DNA from: Candidatus Sodalis pierantonius str. SOPE
Lineage (GTDB): Bacteria; Pseudomonadota; Gammaproteobacteria; Enterobacterales; Enterobacteriaceae
Direction: 5' to 3'
Assembly (NCBI RefSeq): GCF_000517405.1
Contig: NZ_CP006568.1
Coordinates: 1,798,001-1,862,000, forward strand
DNA length: 64,000 nt
Shown: positions 8,844-17,583 of the stretch, in pieces
How the letters are laid out: each line of letters opens with the position of its first letter
How positions within the stretch are numbered: position 1 is the stretch's first letter
Made by a program: the position numbers and the translations under genes
The notes under the pieces: generated by a model
Seen by the model: the letters and a program-made list of their open reading frames with translations, nothing else
Told to the model about the DNA's origin: nothing
Databases searched by the model: none

Positions 8844-9233
8844 CTATCCGGTATTGGCCTGATCCGCTTTGGCATCAGTAAGATACCAGCGGGTGATACG
8901 CACCAGCAGAGCGCCTTCGCAGCGAATGAGTTCCCCCTGGCCCAGGATCTTATCCTGTAGACGCAGGGTGGCGTAAGGCGAAAACCGGCCTGTCACCGGT
9001 ACGACATCTCCGGCAGAAAGCTGGCGCAGCGCACCCACCGTCAGCGTCACCTGTCCCACGTCTACCCGCACCCGCTGCGGTAGCGTATCAAGGTGAAGCG
9101 TGGCGGCGGGCGGTAGTGGCTGAGCTACGCCGTTATCTCCAGCCGCCGGATCCGCACCATCCGACGGGGCATCCTGGGCTGCGTCCTGCTCCAGCTGCAC
9201 CGCGATATCCTGCATTAGCGCGTCTATTTCCAT
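8844..9233 (-). CDS. Internal start: short C-terminal form of SctQ (SctQ-S)
   Basis: Inside sctQ, an ATG at 9233 (MEIDALMQDIAVQLEQ) is preceded by the strong Shine-Dalgarno-like GGGGAAGAG about five bases upstream. The predicted product, 129 residues, is the SpoA/FliN domain alone. In Salmonella ssaQ and related genes a short form made from such an internal start binds and stabilises the full protein. Here it is inferred from the ribosome-binding site and domain position. Confidence 0.6.
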   Translation of the reverse strand: MEIDALMQDIAVQLEQDAAQDAPSDGADPAAGDNGVAQPLPPAATLHLDTLPQRVRVDVGQVTLTVGALRQLSAGDVVPVTGRFSPYATLRLQDKILGQGELIRCEGALLVRITRWYLTDAKADQANTG

Positions 9234-9884
9234 GGTCTCTTCCCCTTTCCAGGTAATGCGTAATACCGCGCCACCGGGCAGGATTAACGCATATTTCCCC
9301 GCCCGCAGGCAGCCCGCGGTGTGTAGTCGTATTCCCGCGCCCGGCCCAAGCTGGCGCAGCTCTTTTAGCGTCAGATCACTCCCACCGATACTCAGCGCCG
9401 CCCTGAGCGGGAACGATGCGTCGGCAATCCGCGTCGCGGGAGTCGCTGCGGCGGCCAGCCTGCGCCATACGCACGCCGGCAACGCCATTAACACCCCTTG
9501 AAAGGCCTGCTGCTCGACGCACCAAGAAAAGGTGGCGGCCAGGTGCCGACCCAGGACGCTGCACGGTCGGGGCGGCGTCCACGGCGACAGCGTCAGTTCC
9601 GCCGCCGCCAGCAACGGCGAGAGGCCCCAGGCGACAATCGACGCCATCAGCGGTTCCGCGATCACCGTCCAATCGGCCGTGCCCAGCACGGTTTCACACC
9701 AGCCCTGCCATACCGCCGTCGGTAGCCACAGGTCACAGAGTGCGCCGTCGGCGTCAAGGGTGATGATGACCCCCTCCGCGCGCGCCGGCCACGGCTGCAG
9801 CCGCAACGCCGTAGCGCCTAAAGTACCGCCGCCGGGCATCAGCCTCTCGGCCAGCGGCTGCTCCTCAGGCGCCAGGCTCAGCAC
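8844..9884 (-). CDS. sctQ: T3SS sorting-platform (C-ring) protein SctQ (SsaQ)
   Basis: 346 residues, slightly longer than SsaQ (322). The C-terminal SpoA/FliN-like domain is clear (LDTLPQRVRVDVGQVTLTVG, LSAGDVVPVTGRFSPYATL, ILGQGELIRCEGALLVRITR). A second SpoA-like segment (LTLKELRQLGPGAGIRLH) lies mid-protein. It recruits the ATPase complex and chaperone-effector cargo on the cytoplasmic face. It overlaps sctP by 20 bases. An internal start (see separate entry) probably also yields a short C-terminal form. Confidence 0.92.
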   Translation of the reverse strand: MLSLAPEEQPLAERLMPGGGTLGATALRLQPWPARAEGVIITLDADGALCDLWLPTAVWQGWCETVLGTADWTVIAEPLMASIVAWGLSPLLAAAELTLSPWTPPRPCSVLGRHLAATFSWCVEQQAFQGVLMALPACVWRRLAAAATPATRIADASFPLRAALSIGGSDLTLKELRQLGPGAGIRLHTAGCLRAGKYALILPGGAVLRITWKGEETMEIDALMQDIAVQLEQDAAQDAPSDGADPAAGDNGVAQPLPPAATLHLDTLPQRVRVDVGQVTLTVGALRQLSAGDVVPVTGRFSPYATLRLQDKILGQGELIRCEGALLVRITRWYLTDAKADQANTG

Positions 9885-10242
9885 GGCGGACCTCCAGACT
9901 TACCCGGTAACCGGCTTCGCCAAGCACGGCGGCCAGACGTGGCACCACCTCGTTTAGACGGTGGAATAAGGCCGCCTCCGGCACGATGACGCACATTTGC
10001 AGACCGTCCGGCCCGTCGCTGACGTCGCAAATCAGACCGTCGGCGCGGCCACCCACCAGCCGATAACGCGCTTTCGCCCCTCGCGCCGTGAGCGGCGGCG
10101 GCGCTTTGCCGCACGCCGCCTTTGCGCCCCGCTCCATTAAGCGCGCAAAGGCCGCCGGGTGCGCGCCCGCGGCGCTGTCCCCCTGCGTTCCGTCCTCCGC
10201 CTGCCAATGCCAGGCGCTTCCCTCAGTTTTGATAGCCGTCAT
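9865..10242 (-). CDS. sctP: T3SS needle-length/substrate-switch protein SctP (SsaP)
   Basis: 125 residues, very close to SsaP (124), between sctO and sctQ as in SPI-2. This family controls needle length and the change of substrate specificity together with SctU. It is short and poorly conserved in sequence; the call rests on position, length and the C-terminal pattern (DLICDVSDGPDGL-like, then PRLAAVLGEAGYRVSLEVRR). It overlaps the end of sctO by 20 bases. No lesion is visible. Confidence 0.8.
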   Translation of the reverse strand: MTAIKTEGSAWHWQAEDGTQGDSAAGAHPAAFARLMERGAKAACGKAPPPLTARGAKARYRLVGGRADGLICDVSDGPDGLQMCVIVPEAALFHRLNEVVPRLAAVLGEAGYRVSLEVRRAEPGA

Positions 10243-10603
10243 CCGTTAGTACCAGCGTGAGTTTTTCCTGCTGTTTCATTAACGTTACCCGCGCCTGCTG
10301 CAATGCGCGACGTCGCTCCTCCAGCAGGGCGCGCGTCTGCCGCAGGCGGCAGCGTTCCTCGTTCAACGCATATACGCCCCGCAGCACGCCTTGCATTTCC
10401 CGCGCCCGACGTCCCATGTCGCCCACCGTCGCCCTCCCTCGCCACGACAGCATGGCATGCCGCGTCCGGGCGAGCCGCGCCAGTTGGGCATCGCCTTCGC
10501 GCGCGTTGGCCTCGTTTTGACGTTCATCGCGGCTAACCTGCGCGAGCAGCCGCCGCAACCGCGCCTCGCGCCGTGCTTTTAGCCGCAATAGTTCTTTCAA
10601 CAC
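10223..10603 (-). CDS. sctO: T3SS ATPase stalk protein SctO (SsaO)
   Basis: The start is set at GTG 10603, which overlaps the sctN stop by 7 bases and has GGAA just upstream. This gives 126 residues, matching SsaO (125); the ATG upstream would add 17 residues inside sctN. The protein is a highly charged, Arg-rich helical coiled coil (LKARREARLRRLLAQVSRDE, RAREMQGVLRGVYALNEERC). SctO/FliJ-type stalks connect the ATPase hexamer with the SctV export gate. Confidence 0.85.
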   Translation of the reverse strand: MLKELLRLKARREARLRRLLAQVSRDERQNEANAREGDAQLARLARTRHAMLSWRGRATVGDMGRRAREMQGVLRGVYALNEERCRLRQTRALLEERRRALQQARVTLMKQQEKLTLVLTDDGYQN

Positions 10604-11925
10604 CTTTTTCCGGTCAGCCGCATAAGCTGCTGCTGCAGAGCATCGAGGTCGCATGACGCCGTCTCCCGTTGTTGTAAAAAAGCGCAGATGGCAGGATAGG
10701 CGTCTACTGCCTGATCCGTCAGCGGATCATCGCCGCGCTGGTACTCGCCGACCCGCACCAGTAACTCCACCTCGCGGTAAACCGACAGCAATTGACGCAG
10801 CGCCGCCGCCAGCGATAGATGCGCCTCGCTGACGATCGACGGCATGATGCGGCTTAAGCTTCTCAAGACATCGATCGCCGGGAAGTGGCCGCCTTCCGCC
10901 AGGCGCTGGGATAACACAATATGCCCATCCAGCAGGGAGCGGACTTCGTCGGCCAGTGGCTCATTGATGTCGTCCCCTTCCACCAGTACGGTATAGAAGG
11001 CGGTGATGCTGCCAACCGTCCCCATGCCGGCACGCTCCAGCAACCGCGGTAGCGCCGCAAACACCGCCGGCGGATAACTGCTGCCCACGCAGGATTCGCC
11101 GGCGGCCAGCGCAATTTCTCGACCGGCACGCGCATAGCGCGTCAGAGAATCAGCCAGCAGCAACACCCGCTTTCCCCTGTCGCGAAACGCCTCGGCAACG
11201 GTCGTGGCCAGCGAGAGCGCGCGTACGCGCTCCAGCGCAGGCCGGTCCGAGGTCGCGACGATAGTGATGCAGCGCCGCCTGGCTTCGGCGTCCAGCGTTT
11301 GTTCAAGAAACTCGCGCACTTCCCGGCCGCGCTCGCCAATGAGCGCCAGGACCGTGACGTCGCAGTCAGGGCACGCGCTCAGCATCGATAACAGCGTGCT
11401 CTTGCCGCCACCCGCGGCGGCGAAAATGCCGATGCGTTGCCCCTCGCCGCAGGTCAACAGACTATCGATGGCGCGGATACCGCTCAGCAGCGGCCGGGCG
11501 ATCCGCTGGCGCGACAGCGGCGGCGGCGGTAAGGCATCCAACTCCCGCCAGGGTCCCTCGGGATCGGGCCCGTCGTCCAGCGCCTTGCCCAAGCCGTCGA
11601 TCACCCGGCCGAGCAAGCCGCCGCTCACCGGCGCGCGCTGGCGACGGCGCAGCGGCTGCACCGGTTGACCGTAGCTCAGGCCGTCCGTCGCCCCGTAAGG
11701 CGATAGCAGCACATCATCCCCTTCGATACCCACCACCTCCGCCAGCCCGCCCGTGGGCAACAGCCGGCAAACTTCCCCCATCATCGCCCCCGGCAGGCGG
11801 GCGCGCAGCAGCGTGGCGCCAATTTGCAGTAGCGTACCGGTTAAGCGATAGCCGTCGGGGGGATCGCCCTTCGGGGTCAAGCGTTGCCTGAGCACCGCCG
11901 CCAGGCGCGGGTTACAGGTCGTCAA
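10597..11925 (-). CDS. sctN: T3SS ATPase SctN (SsaN)
   Basis: 442 residues (SsaN 433). F1-type ATPase with Walker A AAAGGGKS at about residues 169-176, the following LIGERGREVREF at 196-207, Walker B RVLLLADS at 253-260, and the T3SS signature SLTRYARAGREIALAAGE. The hexamer docks at the sorting platform, unfolds effectors and strips chaperones. It overlaps sctV by 14 bases. All key residues are present. Confidence 0.96.
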   Translation of the reverse strand: MTTCNPRLAAVLRQRLTPKGDPPDGYRLTGTLLQIGATLLRARLPGAMMGEVCRLLPTGGLAEVVGIEGDDVLLSPYGATDGLSYGQPVQPLRRRQRAPVSGGLLGRVIDGLGKALDDGPDPEGPWRELDALPPPPLSRQRIARPLLSGIRAIDSLLTCGEGQRIGIFAAAGGGKSTLLSMLSACPDCDVTVLALIGERGREVREFLEQTLDAEARRRCITIVATSDRPALERVRALSLATTVAEAFRDRGKRVLLLADSLTRYARAGREIALAAGESCVGSSYPPAVFAALPRLLERAGMGTVGSITAFYTVLVEGDDINEPLADEVRSLLDGHIVLSQRLAEGGHFPAIDVLRSLSRIMPSIVSEAHLSLAAALRQLLSVYREVELLVRVGEYQRGDDPLTDQAVDAYPAICAFLQQRETASCDLDALQQQLMRLTGKRC

Positions 11926-13969
11926 CGACCAACTCCTCAGCGCTCAGATCAAGGGCTGCCAGCACCTGTATCTCACATTCTGTCCCCAATTCCTGCCAGG
12001 ACAGTACCGGAATATCGTGCCGAAACGTCTCGATGATCCGGCGCAGGAAACGGCGCGCGTCCACCGAGGTCACCACGCAAACCTCCCCCAGCGGCGCCAG
12101 CGCATCGGCTATCAGAGTCAGAATACGGTGATTTTGCGCCGGGCTCAGCGCGGCATAGGTACCGAGGGCGGTTTGCCGTATGGATTCGCGGATCAGGTTT
12201 TCAATGCCTTCGCCGATACGCACCACCTGTAGCGGCTCCCCCTGCGGTTTCAGCCGGTGGAGAAGATGCCGCCGCAGGGCAATGCGCACATATTCGGTCA
12301 GCATCAGGACGTCTTTCTCCCGCGGTGCCCATTCAATCAGCGTGCCGAAAATCAAGCGTAAATCGCGAATGGAGACCCCCTCCACCACCAGACGTTGCAG
12401 CGTTTCGGTAATTTTGCTGATAGGCAACTGGCGCTGCAGCTCTTTGACCAGCTCGGCATAATGAGCCTCCATGGCGTCCATTAGATAGCGTGCTTCCTGC
12501 ACGCCGATAAATTCCGCCATATAGCGGACCAGCACCCGACGCAACAGCGCGGACAGGCAGCCCTCCTGCGCGGCGACCCTGAGGCCGCGTTCGCGCGCCA
12601 GCGCCGCCATCTCGGCCGGCAGCCAGGTTATTTGCCCCATACCGTCCGGCAACGCGACCGTCTCACCGCCCAGATCGTCGGCAATACCCAACGCGAGGCA
12701 AAACGGCGGTTCCGGCATAACCTGGCTAAACACCGGCTCTTGATACAGCAGCAGCGTCATCGCCGCCCGCGGCTGCGCCGGCTCCACCACAATGGTTATT
12801 TCCGGTAGCGGGACGCCGTAGTTTTCAAACAGCGACCAGCGTAGCGCGTCGATTTCCTGCGTCAGCGAGGGGGTATTGAGAGAGGGCGCAATCCGCAACA
12901 TCAGCGGACAGGCCCCCGGCCGCATGACGTCCCCCGCGCTCGCCTTCTGCGCGGCAGGCCCCGCGCCCGACGAACGGCGACGACGTTGCCAGATAAGTAG
13001 GCAAGGCAGCGCCGACAGCAGCGCCAGCATAAAGAAATCGATAAAAGGGAAACCCGGGATCAGCGCGAACAGCAATAGGATCACCGCGGTAAGCATCAGC
13101 GCCTGCGGCTGTTTACCCAGTTGCATGGAGACTTCGCCGGCCAGATTCTGGCGCTTTTCGCCGGGGACCCGCGTAACAATAATCCCGGCGCTTAGCGAAA
13201 TAAGCAACGAGGGGATTTGCCCGCAGAGGCCATCGCCGATTGACAGCACGCTGTAGGTCTGCAACGCCTCGCCCATCGCCATGCCGTGCTGCACGATGCC
13301 GATGATGATACCGCCGATAATATTTACCAGCACCACGATGATGCCGGCGATAGCGTCCCCTTTGACGAACTTCATCGCACCGTCCATTGCGCCCAGGAAA
13401 CGGCTCTTCTGCTGCACCAGTTGGCGCAGCTGGCGCGCCTGGACCGCATCGATAACCCCGGCGCGTAAATCACCGTCGATACTCATCTGTTTGCCAGGCA
13501 TTCCGTCAAGGGAAAAACGCGCGCTCACTTCCGCCACGCGTTCGGTGCCCTTGGTAATGACTATGAATTGCACAATGGTAATGATGAAAAAAATAACCAG
13601 CCCGACCGTTAAATTGCCGCCCACCACAAAGCGGCCGAACGCCTCGACAATGCTGCCCGCGTTATGTTGCAACAGCACCAGCCGGGTAGTGCTTATCGTC
13701 AGGGATAAACGGTAAAGCGTGGTAATCAGCAGTAGCGAAGGAAACACCGACAGATCGAGCGGATCGTTAATGTAGATAGCGATCAACAGCAAAATCACCG
13801 AGAAAGTGATATTGATCGCGATAAGAATATCCACCATGAAGGTGGGCAGCGGCAGAACTATCATCACAATCGCGATGAGCAGCATCAGCGCCAGAATGAT
13901 GTCCTGCCGCCCGCGGCAGACGGCCAGCCAGCGGTTTTGTTTCAGCCAGTCGGTTACGCTCCCCGACAT
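11912..13969 (-). CDS. sctV: T3SS export gate protein SctV (SsaV/FlhA family)
   Basis: 685 residues with the start at ATG 13969 (MSGSVTDWLKQNRW), comparable to SsaV (681). Longer frames run through the ssaM gene. The N-terminal half has about eight membrane helices and the FlhA signature (DPLDLSVFPSLLLITTLYRL, FSLDGMPGKQMSIDGDLRAG). The cytoplasmic half (VRIGEGIENLIRESI, ARRFLRRIIETFRHDIPVLS) binds chaperone-cargo and the gatekeeper. It overlaps ssaM upstream and sctN downstream. The frame is intact. Confidence 0.96.
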   Translation of the reverse strand: MSGSVTDWLKQNRWLAVCRGRQDIILALMLLIAIVMIVLPLPTFMVDILIAINITFSVILLLIAIYINDPLDLSVFPSLLLITTLYRLSLTISTTRLVLLQHNAGSIVEAFGRFVVGGNLTVGLVIFFIITIVQFIVITKGTERVAEVSARFSLDGMPGKQMSIDGDLRAGVIDAVQARQLRQLVQQKSRFLGAMDGAMKFVKGDAIAGIIVVLVNIIGGIIIGIVQHGMAMGEALQTYSVLSIGDGLCGQIPSLLISLSAGIIVTRVPGEKRQNLAGEVSMQLGKQPQALMLTAVILLLFALIPGFPFIDFFMLALLSALPCLLIWQRRRRSSGAGPAAQKASAGDVMRPGACPLMLRIAPSLNTPSLTQEIDALRWSLFENYGVPLPEITIVVEPAQPRAAMTLLLYQEPVFSQVMPEPPFCLALGIADDLGGETVALPDGMGQITWLPAEMAALARERGLRVAAQEGCLSALLRRVLVRYMAEFIGVQEARYLMDAMEAHYAELVKELQRQLPISKITETLQRLVVEGVSIRDLRLIFGTLIEWAPREKDVLMLTEYVRIALRRHLLHRLKPQGEPLQVVRIGEGIENLIRESIRQTALGTYAALSPAQNHRILTLIADALAPLGEVCVVTSVDARRFLRRIIETFRHDIPVLSWQELGTECEIQVLAALDLSAEELVVDDL

Positions 13970-14322
13970 AGCGCCTCCAGAAAGGTTTGCTGGCGCTGAT
14001 GTAGCCGCAGCCAGAGTTCCGCCGCGCTGTGCGCCGGCGGCGAACAACTGATGGCCAGCCCCGCGCCCAGAGCGTACAGGCGCTGGGGCACGCCGGCGAA
14101 CAGGGCCGGAGTCCAGCGCTGTAAACCCTGGCGCAAGGCGTCGGCGGCGGAAGTGACGCGCGGTATATATTGGCCGAGGTGGAGCCGGCCACCGCGATAG
14201 TGCAAATAGGTTTCGCCACGCGCATGGCGCCAGCACATAGCGCCCGACACCGGGCAGTCGCCCAGATCCGCCAACCGGATAAATTGTTGTAAATTCCGTT
14301 CAGTAACCAAATCCCATTCCAT
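13954..14322 (-). CDS. ssaM: SPI-2 gatekeeper-complex protein SsaM
   Basis: 122 residues, exactly the SsaM length. Patches resembling SsaM include MEWDLVTERNLQQFIRLADL at the start and SCSPPAHSAAELWLRLHQRQ near the end. In Salmonella SsaM binds SpiC (SsaB) and SsaL and holds back effectors until translocators have gone out. It lies between sctW and sctV as in SPI-2. Presence of ssaM, which has no counterpart in SPI-1 type systems, supports the SPI-2 assignment. Confidence 0.92.
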   Translation of the reverse strand: MEWDLVTERNLQQFIRLADLGDCPVSGAMCWRHARGETYLHYRGGRLHLGQYIPRVTSAADALRQGLQRWTPALFAGVPQRLYALGAGLAISCSPPAHSAAELWLRLHQRQQTFLEALCRGA

Positions 14323-14384
14323 GACGTCTCCCGGGCAATGAATGGCGACAGCGTCCCAAATGGCGCGGGCAGCGGGTATCGGGG

Positions 14385-15371
14385 CTACACCTGATTTGCC
14401 GCCAACTGCCGCAAAACGCCGATGATTTGCTCGCGCTGGTCATCATCCATAAAACAGCCGTCAGGCAGCAGCGTGTAGAGGGTGGCCAGGTGGTGGATAA
14501 GACGGTTGCGCAACGCGCCTGGGGGCTTAAGGGTCGCCAGCCGCGCATTGAGCCAGTCGGCAAATAGCCAGCTTTCGCCGACGATCTCAATGGTCAGCGG
14601 CAACAGGGTGCCCGTCGGCAGCCGGCATAGCCCTTCGATACGCCGGCACTCATTCTCAAGTCCCAGGAACAGCAACAGCCGGCGCAGACGCTGCAGCACG
14701 GCCGCGAGCCGCTGCTGTTGCTGCCCCGGCAGACAGGCGGAGAGTTCAAACGCCATGATCCGCAGCAGCACGCGCAACCGCTGACGCCGCTCGCGCCAGC
14801 CGGCGATACGCTTGAACCATTCCATCAGCGACACTTCCGGCTCATCCAACGCCTGTTGCATCAGGCGCGTGATCGGTCGCAGCGAGGCCGGATCGACCTC
14901 CCCCATTTCCATCATGGCAAACAGCGTCGTTTCCCAACCCTGCTGTGCCATCAATGCAGTCAGTTTGGCGCTAAGCCCCTGTTTTCGACGCTGACTCAGC
15001 GTATCTTGCGCCAACCGCGAAGACAGGGCGACGATTTGTCGCGCCATTTCCAGCGCCTGGCGGTCCTGCGGCGCCAGCGCCAGGATGCGGGCCACGCCGG
15101 CGCCCTGCTCCCCGCCGCTTTGCACCAGCTTAATGAGCGCCTGCTGCTTGCGCGCTTGCCAGCCGGCCGGTCCCAGGTCTTTACGGCCAAGCACTCTGCC
15201 CGCCATAGCCATGCCCATCTCTTCCAGCGTTTCACAGAGGGCGTTGCTTGACGTCTGTTCAAGCTCAAGCAGCGCCATCTCCTGCAGGGCCATCTTCCGC
15301 TCCTCCGGTACCTGCCGGGCGTGCACATCCTGCAACGAAGCCGGCGGCAATATCCCTTCGCTCGTTTTCAT
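14385..15371 (-). CDS. sctW: T3SS gatekeeper SctW (SsaL)
   Basis: 328 residues from ATG 15371, preceded by AGGAG at good spacing; SsaL has 338. A longer frame upstream is sctL sequence read out of frame. The mostly helical protein (EERKMALQEMALLELEQTSS, LIKLVQSGGEQGAGVARILA) matches the YopN/TyeA/SsaL family that orders translocator before effector secretion. It overlaps the 3' part of sctL by about 107 bases. Confidence 0.88.
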   Translation of the reverse strand: MKTSEGILPPASLQDVHARQVPEERKMALQEMALLELEQTSSNALCETLEEMGMAMAGRVLGRKDLGPAGWQARKQQALIKLVQSGGEQGAGVARILALAPQDRQALEMARQIVALSSRLAQDTLSQRRKQGLSAKLTALMAQQGWETTLFAMMEMGEVDPASLRPITRLMQQALDEPEVSLMEWFKRIAGWRERRQRLRVLLRIMAFELSACLPGQQQQRLAAVLQRLRRLLLFLGLENECRRIEGLCRLPTGTLLPLTIEIVGESWLFADWLNARLATLKPPGALRNRLIHHLATLYTLLPDGCFMDDDQREQIIGVLRQLAANQV

Positions 15372-16044
15372 TGGGTTCTCCTGATGACGCCGTAGCGCCC
15401 CGCAGCCAGTCCAGCAACTGCGCAAAATGACGATCCAGCGAAATGTCCACCGCGCAGTGTGCCGATGCCAGCCGCGCTTCAGCACGGGCATAATGGGGCG
15501 CGGCAACGATAACGATGGTTAAGCGCTCGCCCCACTCGGCCCGCATCCGCGGCACCAGCGCGGGGTGGACCCGCAGGGTCAATGTTCCCTCGCCGGCCAG
15601 CTTTTCCACCTGCCGGGCCAGCCGGGCGCACAGTGGCTCATCCGCAGGCTGCTGTTCATACCAGGCGCTGAGCACCTGCGCCATGCACTCCTGGATGCGC
15701 TCGGCCGCGTGCCGAATCAGCAGACGTTCTTGTTCTGCCTCGTCCAGCACCCGACCGACATGCCGCTTCAGCCATTGCCGCTCACCGCGCCGCAACAGGG
15801 CCTGCTCCAGGCGGGCGCGTTCGGCAAGAAGCTCGCGTCGCGCCCGTCGCTGGTGTCTTGCGGTCTGCCGCAAAAGGGCCGTGGCTTTACGGCGCGCGGC
15901 GCCGAGTATCAACTCGGCCTGGCGTTCCGCCTCTTTAAGCGTCTGATCCCGCGTCAGGCGGGTAGCAAACCAGTCGGCAGGGATCACCGGGCCGTCTGGC
16001 ACAGGCCCGGTCAATTCGATAATGGTTAATCCTCGGGTGGACAT
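15265..16044 (-). CDS. sctL: T3SS ATPase regulator SctL (SsaK)
   Basis: The start is ATG 16044 (MSTRGLTIIEL), which overlaps the sctK stop. The N-terminal charged coiled coil (LKEAERQAELILGAARRKAT) and C-terminal V-ATPase-stalk-like domain (AWYEQQPADEPLCARLARQV, FAQLLDWLRG) match SsaK. SsaK ends near residue 224; here the frame runs about 35 codons further (259 in total) and reads into sctW. Either the tail is a genuine extension or a small 3' frameshift removed the normal stop. SctL holds SctN at the sorting platform and restrains its activity. Confidence 0.88.
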   Translation of the reverse strand: MSTRGLTIIELTGPVPDGPVIPADWFATRLTRDQTLKEAERQAELILGAARRKATALLRQTARHQRRARRELLAERARLEQALLRRGERQWLKRHVGRVLDEAEQERLLIRHAAERIQECMAQVLSAWYEQQPADEPLCARLARQVEKLAGEGTLTLRVHPALVPRMRAEWGERLTIVIVAAPHYARAEARLASAHCAVDISLDRHFAQLLDWLRGATASSGEPNENERRDIAAGFVAGCARPAGTGGAEDGPAGDGAA

Positions 16045-16628
16045 AACACCTGCTTCAATACAATGAGCGCGCTGCCGGGTACCTTGGGCCACAATGCCCG
16101 CTCGGGCGGTGGCAGCAAAATCATCAAGATATAAAGCACCGGCTCATTGACCGCCAGCCTGGCAAGGACGGCAGCGCCCAGCGATATGGCGCGCTCGGCC
16201 AGTTGGTCCGGCGCCCATACCACGCCCCGTTTGCCGCCACACAGCCCGAACAGCTGCCAGACGGCCTCTTCCGATAGCCATTGCCCTATCACCTGACGGT
16301 AAGCGGGTAACAGCAAATAATCGCTGCACTCCAGCACCAGTAGCCCAAGACCCAGCGCCGCTGCCGTCATCATCGGTGCCAAGCGGGCCAGTCGCCGCGT
16401 GCGCGGCGTTAGCGCCTGGCCGAGCGGCGGCGTGCCCCGCCGTCGCCGCAACGCCTGATTCAACCCTTCATCCAGCGGCGGCCGCTGTCCATAACGCCAG
16501 TCAGGCCGCGGCCGGAAACCGAGGGCGGCCAGCCAGGCGGGATGAGCATAGCGCGCGGGTTGCCAGCTATAGCGATACAGCTGTAGCAACAGCGGGTCCG
16601 GGGGCGTTAGCGCCGCCGGTCCCGCCAT
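16026..16628 (-). CDS. sctK: T3SS sorting-platform adaptor SctK-like protein
   Basis: 200 residues lying between sctJ and sctL, the position of the SctK-type (OrgA/YscK-like) open reading frame in SPI-2. Its start overlaps sctJ by 22 bases and its end overlaps sctL by 19. It is rich in Leu and Arg, with no membrane segment clear enough to place it. SctK links the sorting platform to the inner ring. Sequence identity in this family is low, so the call rests mainly on gene order and size. Confidence 0.72.
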   Translation of the reverse strand: MAGPAALTPPDPLLLQLYRYSWQPARYAHPAWLAALGFRPRPDWRYGQRPPLDEGLNQALRRRRGTPPLGQALTPRTRRLARLAPMMTAAALGLGLLVLECSDYLLLPAYRQVIGQWLSEEAVWQLFGLCGGKRGVVWAPDQLAERAISLGAAVLARLAVNEPVLYILMILLPPPERALWPKVPGSALIVLKQVLCPPED

Positions 16629-17332
16629 TTCCCCGCCGCCAGATAGATCATCGCGATAAGCGTCAGCGCCAGCGGTATCATGAGCAGACGGTAATGCTGA
16701 ATAAGCCAGTGGATGGCCCTCCCCTGCGGATCCTGGTGCACACTCGGCGCTGACGCAGCCATACGGTAAGACGCTGGCTGCATCAGTATGCTGATGTGAT
16801 CATATTGCAGACCGGGAATGGCTTTCTCGACCAGATTCCTTATCTGCATGCGAAACGTCTCCATATTGACCTGCGGCGAATATTTGATGAACACCGCCAC
16901 CGATACGGGGGCGCCGGCCTCCTCGTCGCCGGCCGAGCGTGAGGCGATAGCAACATCCGCCTGCACCACCCCTTCCATCTGGCTAAGCATGCCCCCAATG
17001 CGCTGCTCTTTCAAGTAAAGGATCTTCTGATGCTCTTCGCTGGGCGACACCACCAATTGATTTGGCGGGAACATCATTTCGGCGGTGGTGTATTTGCGGT
17101 GAGGGAAACCATTTAGCCGCAAAAGCTCGACGGCATTGATGAATTGCGCCTGTTCGACCCGCAGCGTTATCCCGCCCTCGCCCCGCTGTTTATCCGCATC
17201 AATATGGTGCTGCATCAAAATCGCCAGCATCTGATTGGCGTCCTCCTCCGGCAGGCCGCTATAGAGCTCGATGCGGCAACCGGACAGCAACAGTATCGTC
17301 GCAGCAACGGCCAGGCAGCGCCCGCTTTTCAT
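16607..17332 (-). CDS. sctJ: T3SS inner-membrane ring lipoprotein SctJ (SsaJ)
   Basis: 241 residues (SsaJ 249). A lipoprotein signal with lipobox LLSGC places the acylated Cys at residue 19. Ring-building domains follow (ELYSGLPEEDANQMLAIL, FPHRKYTTAEMMFPPNQLV), with a C-terminal membrane helix at about 215-233. SctJ forms the inner ring with SctD. The start overlaps sctI by 4 bases (ATGA). Intact. Confidence 0.96.
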   Translation of the reverse strand: MKSGRCLAVAATILLLSGCRIELYSGLPEEDANQMLAILMQHHIDADKQRGEGGITLRVEQAQFINAVELLRLNGFPHRKYTTAEMMFPPNQLVVSPSEEHQKILYLKEQRIGGMLSQMEGVVQADVAIASRSAGDEEAGAPVSVAVFIKYSPQVNMETFRMQIRNLVEKAIPGLQYDHISILMQPASYRMAASAPSVHQDPQGRAIHWLIQHYRLLMIPLALTLIAMIYLAAGKWRDRRR

Positions 17333-17583
17333 GCCATATTCACCAGTTTATTGATGGATTGCGCCATCGAACCGGCTATTTTGGCGCCAAGATCGATACT
17401 CGACGTCACCCCAAAGATCGCTGCCTGTCGCACCAGCATATCGTGTGGCGACAGGGCCCCTACCGGCGCCACGCCGTAGAGCAATTGACTGAATGCCGCG
17501 GCGGCATCCACAGAAGCCTCGGCCGGCGCGGCCGTCAGGCCGTTGGTCGGCGGGGCGATGTGGTAGGCGTTTTCGATTTTCAT
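17329..17583 (-). CDS. sctI: T3SS inner rod protein SctI (SsaI)
   Basis: 84 residues (SsaI 82). The C-terminal rod helix (GAKIAGSMAQSINKLVNMA) aligns with SsaI from memory, and the spacing FSQLLYG...LSPHDMLVRQ fits. The inner rod joins the needle base to the export gate. It overlaps ssaH by 4 bases and sctJ by 4 bases. Intact. Confidence 0.92.
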   Translation of the reverse strand: MKIENAYHIAPPTNGLTAAPAEASVDAAAAFSQLLYGVAPVGALSPHDMLVRQAAIFGVTSSIDLGAKIAGSMAQSINKLVNMA

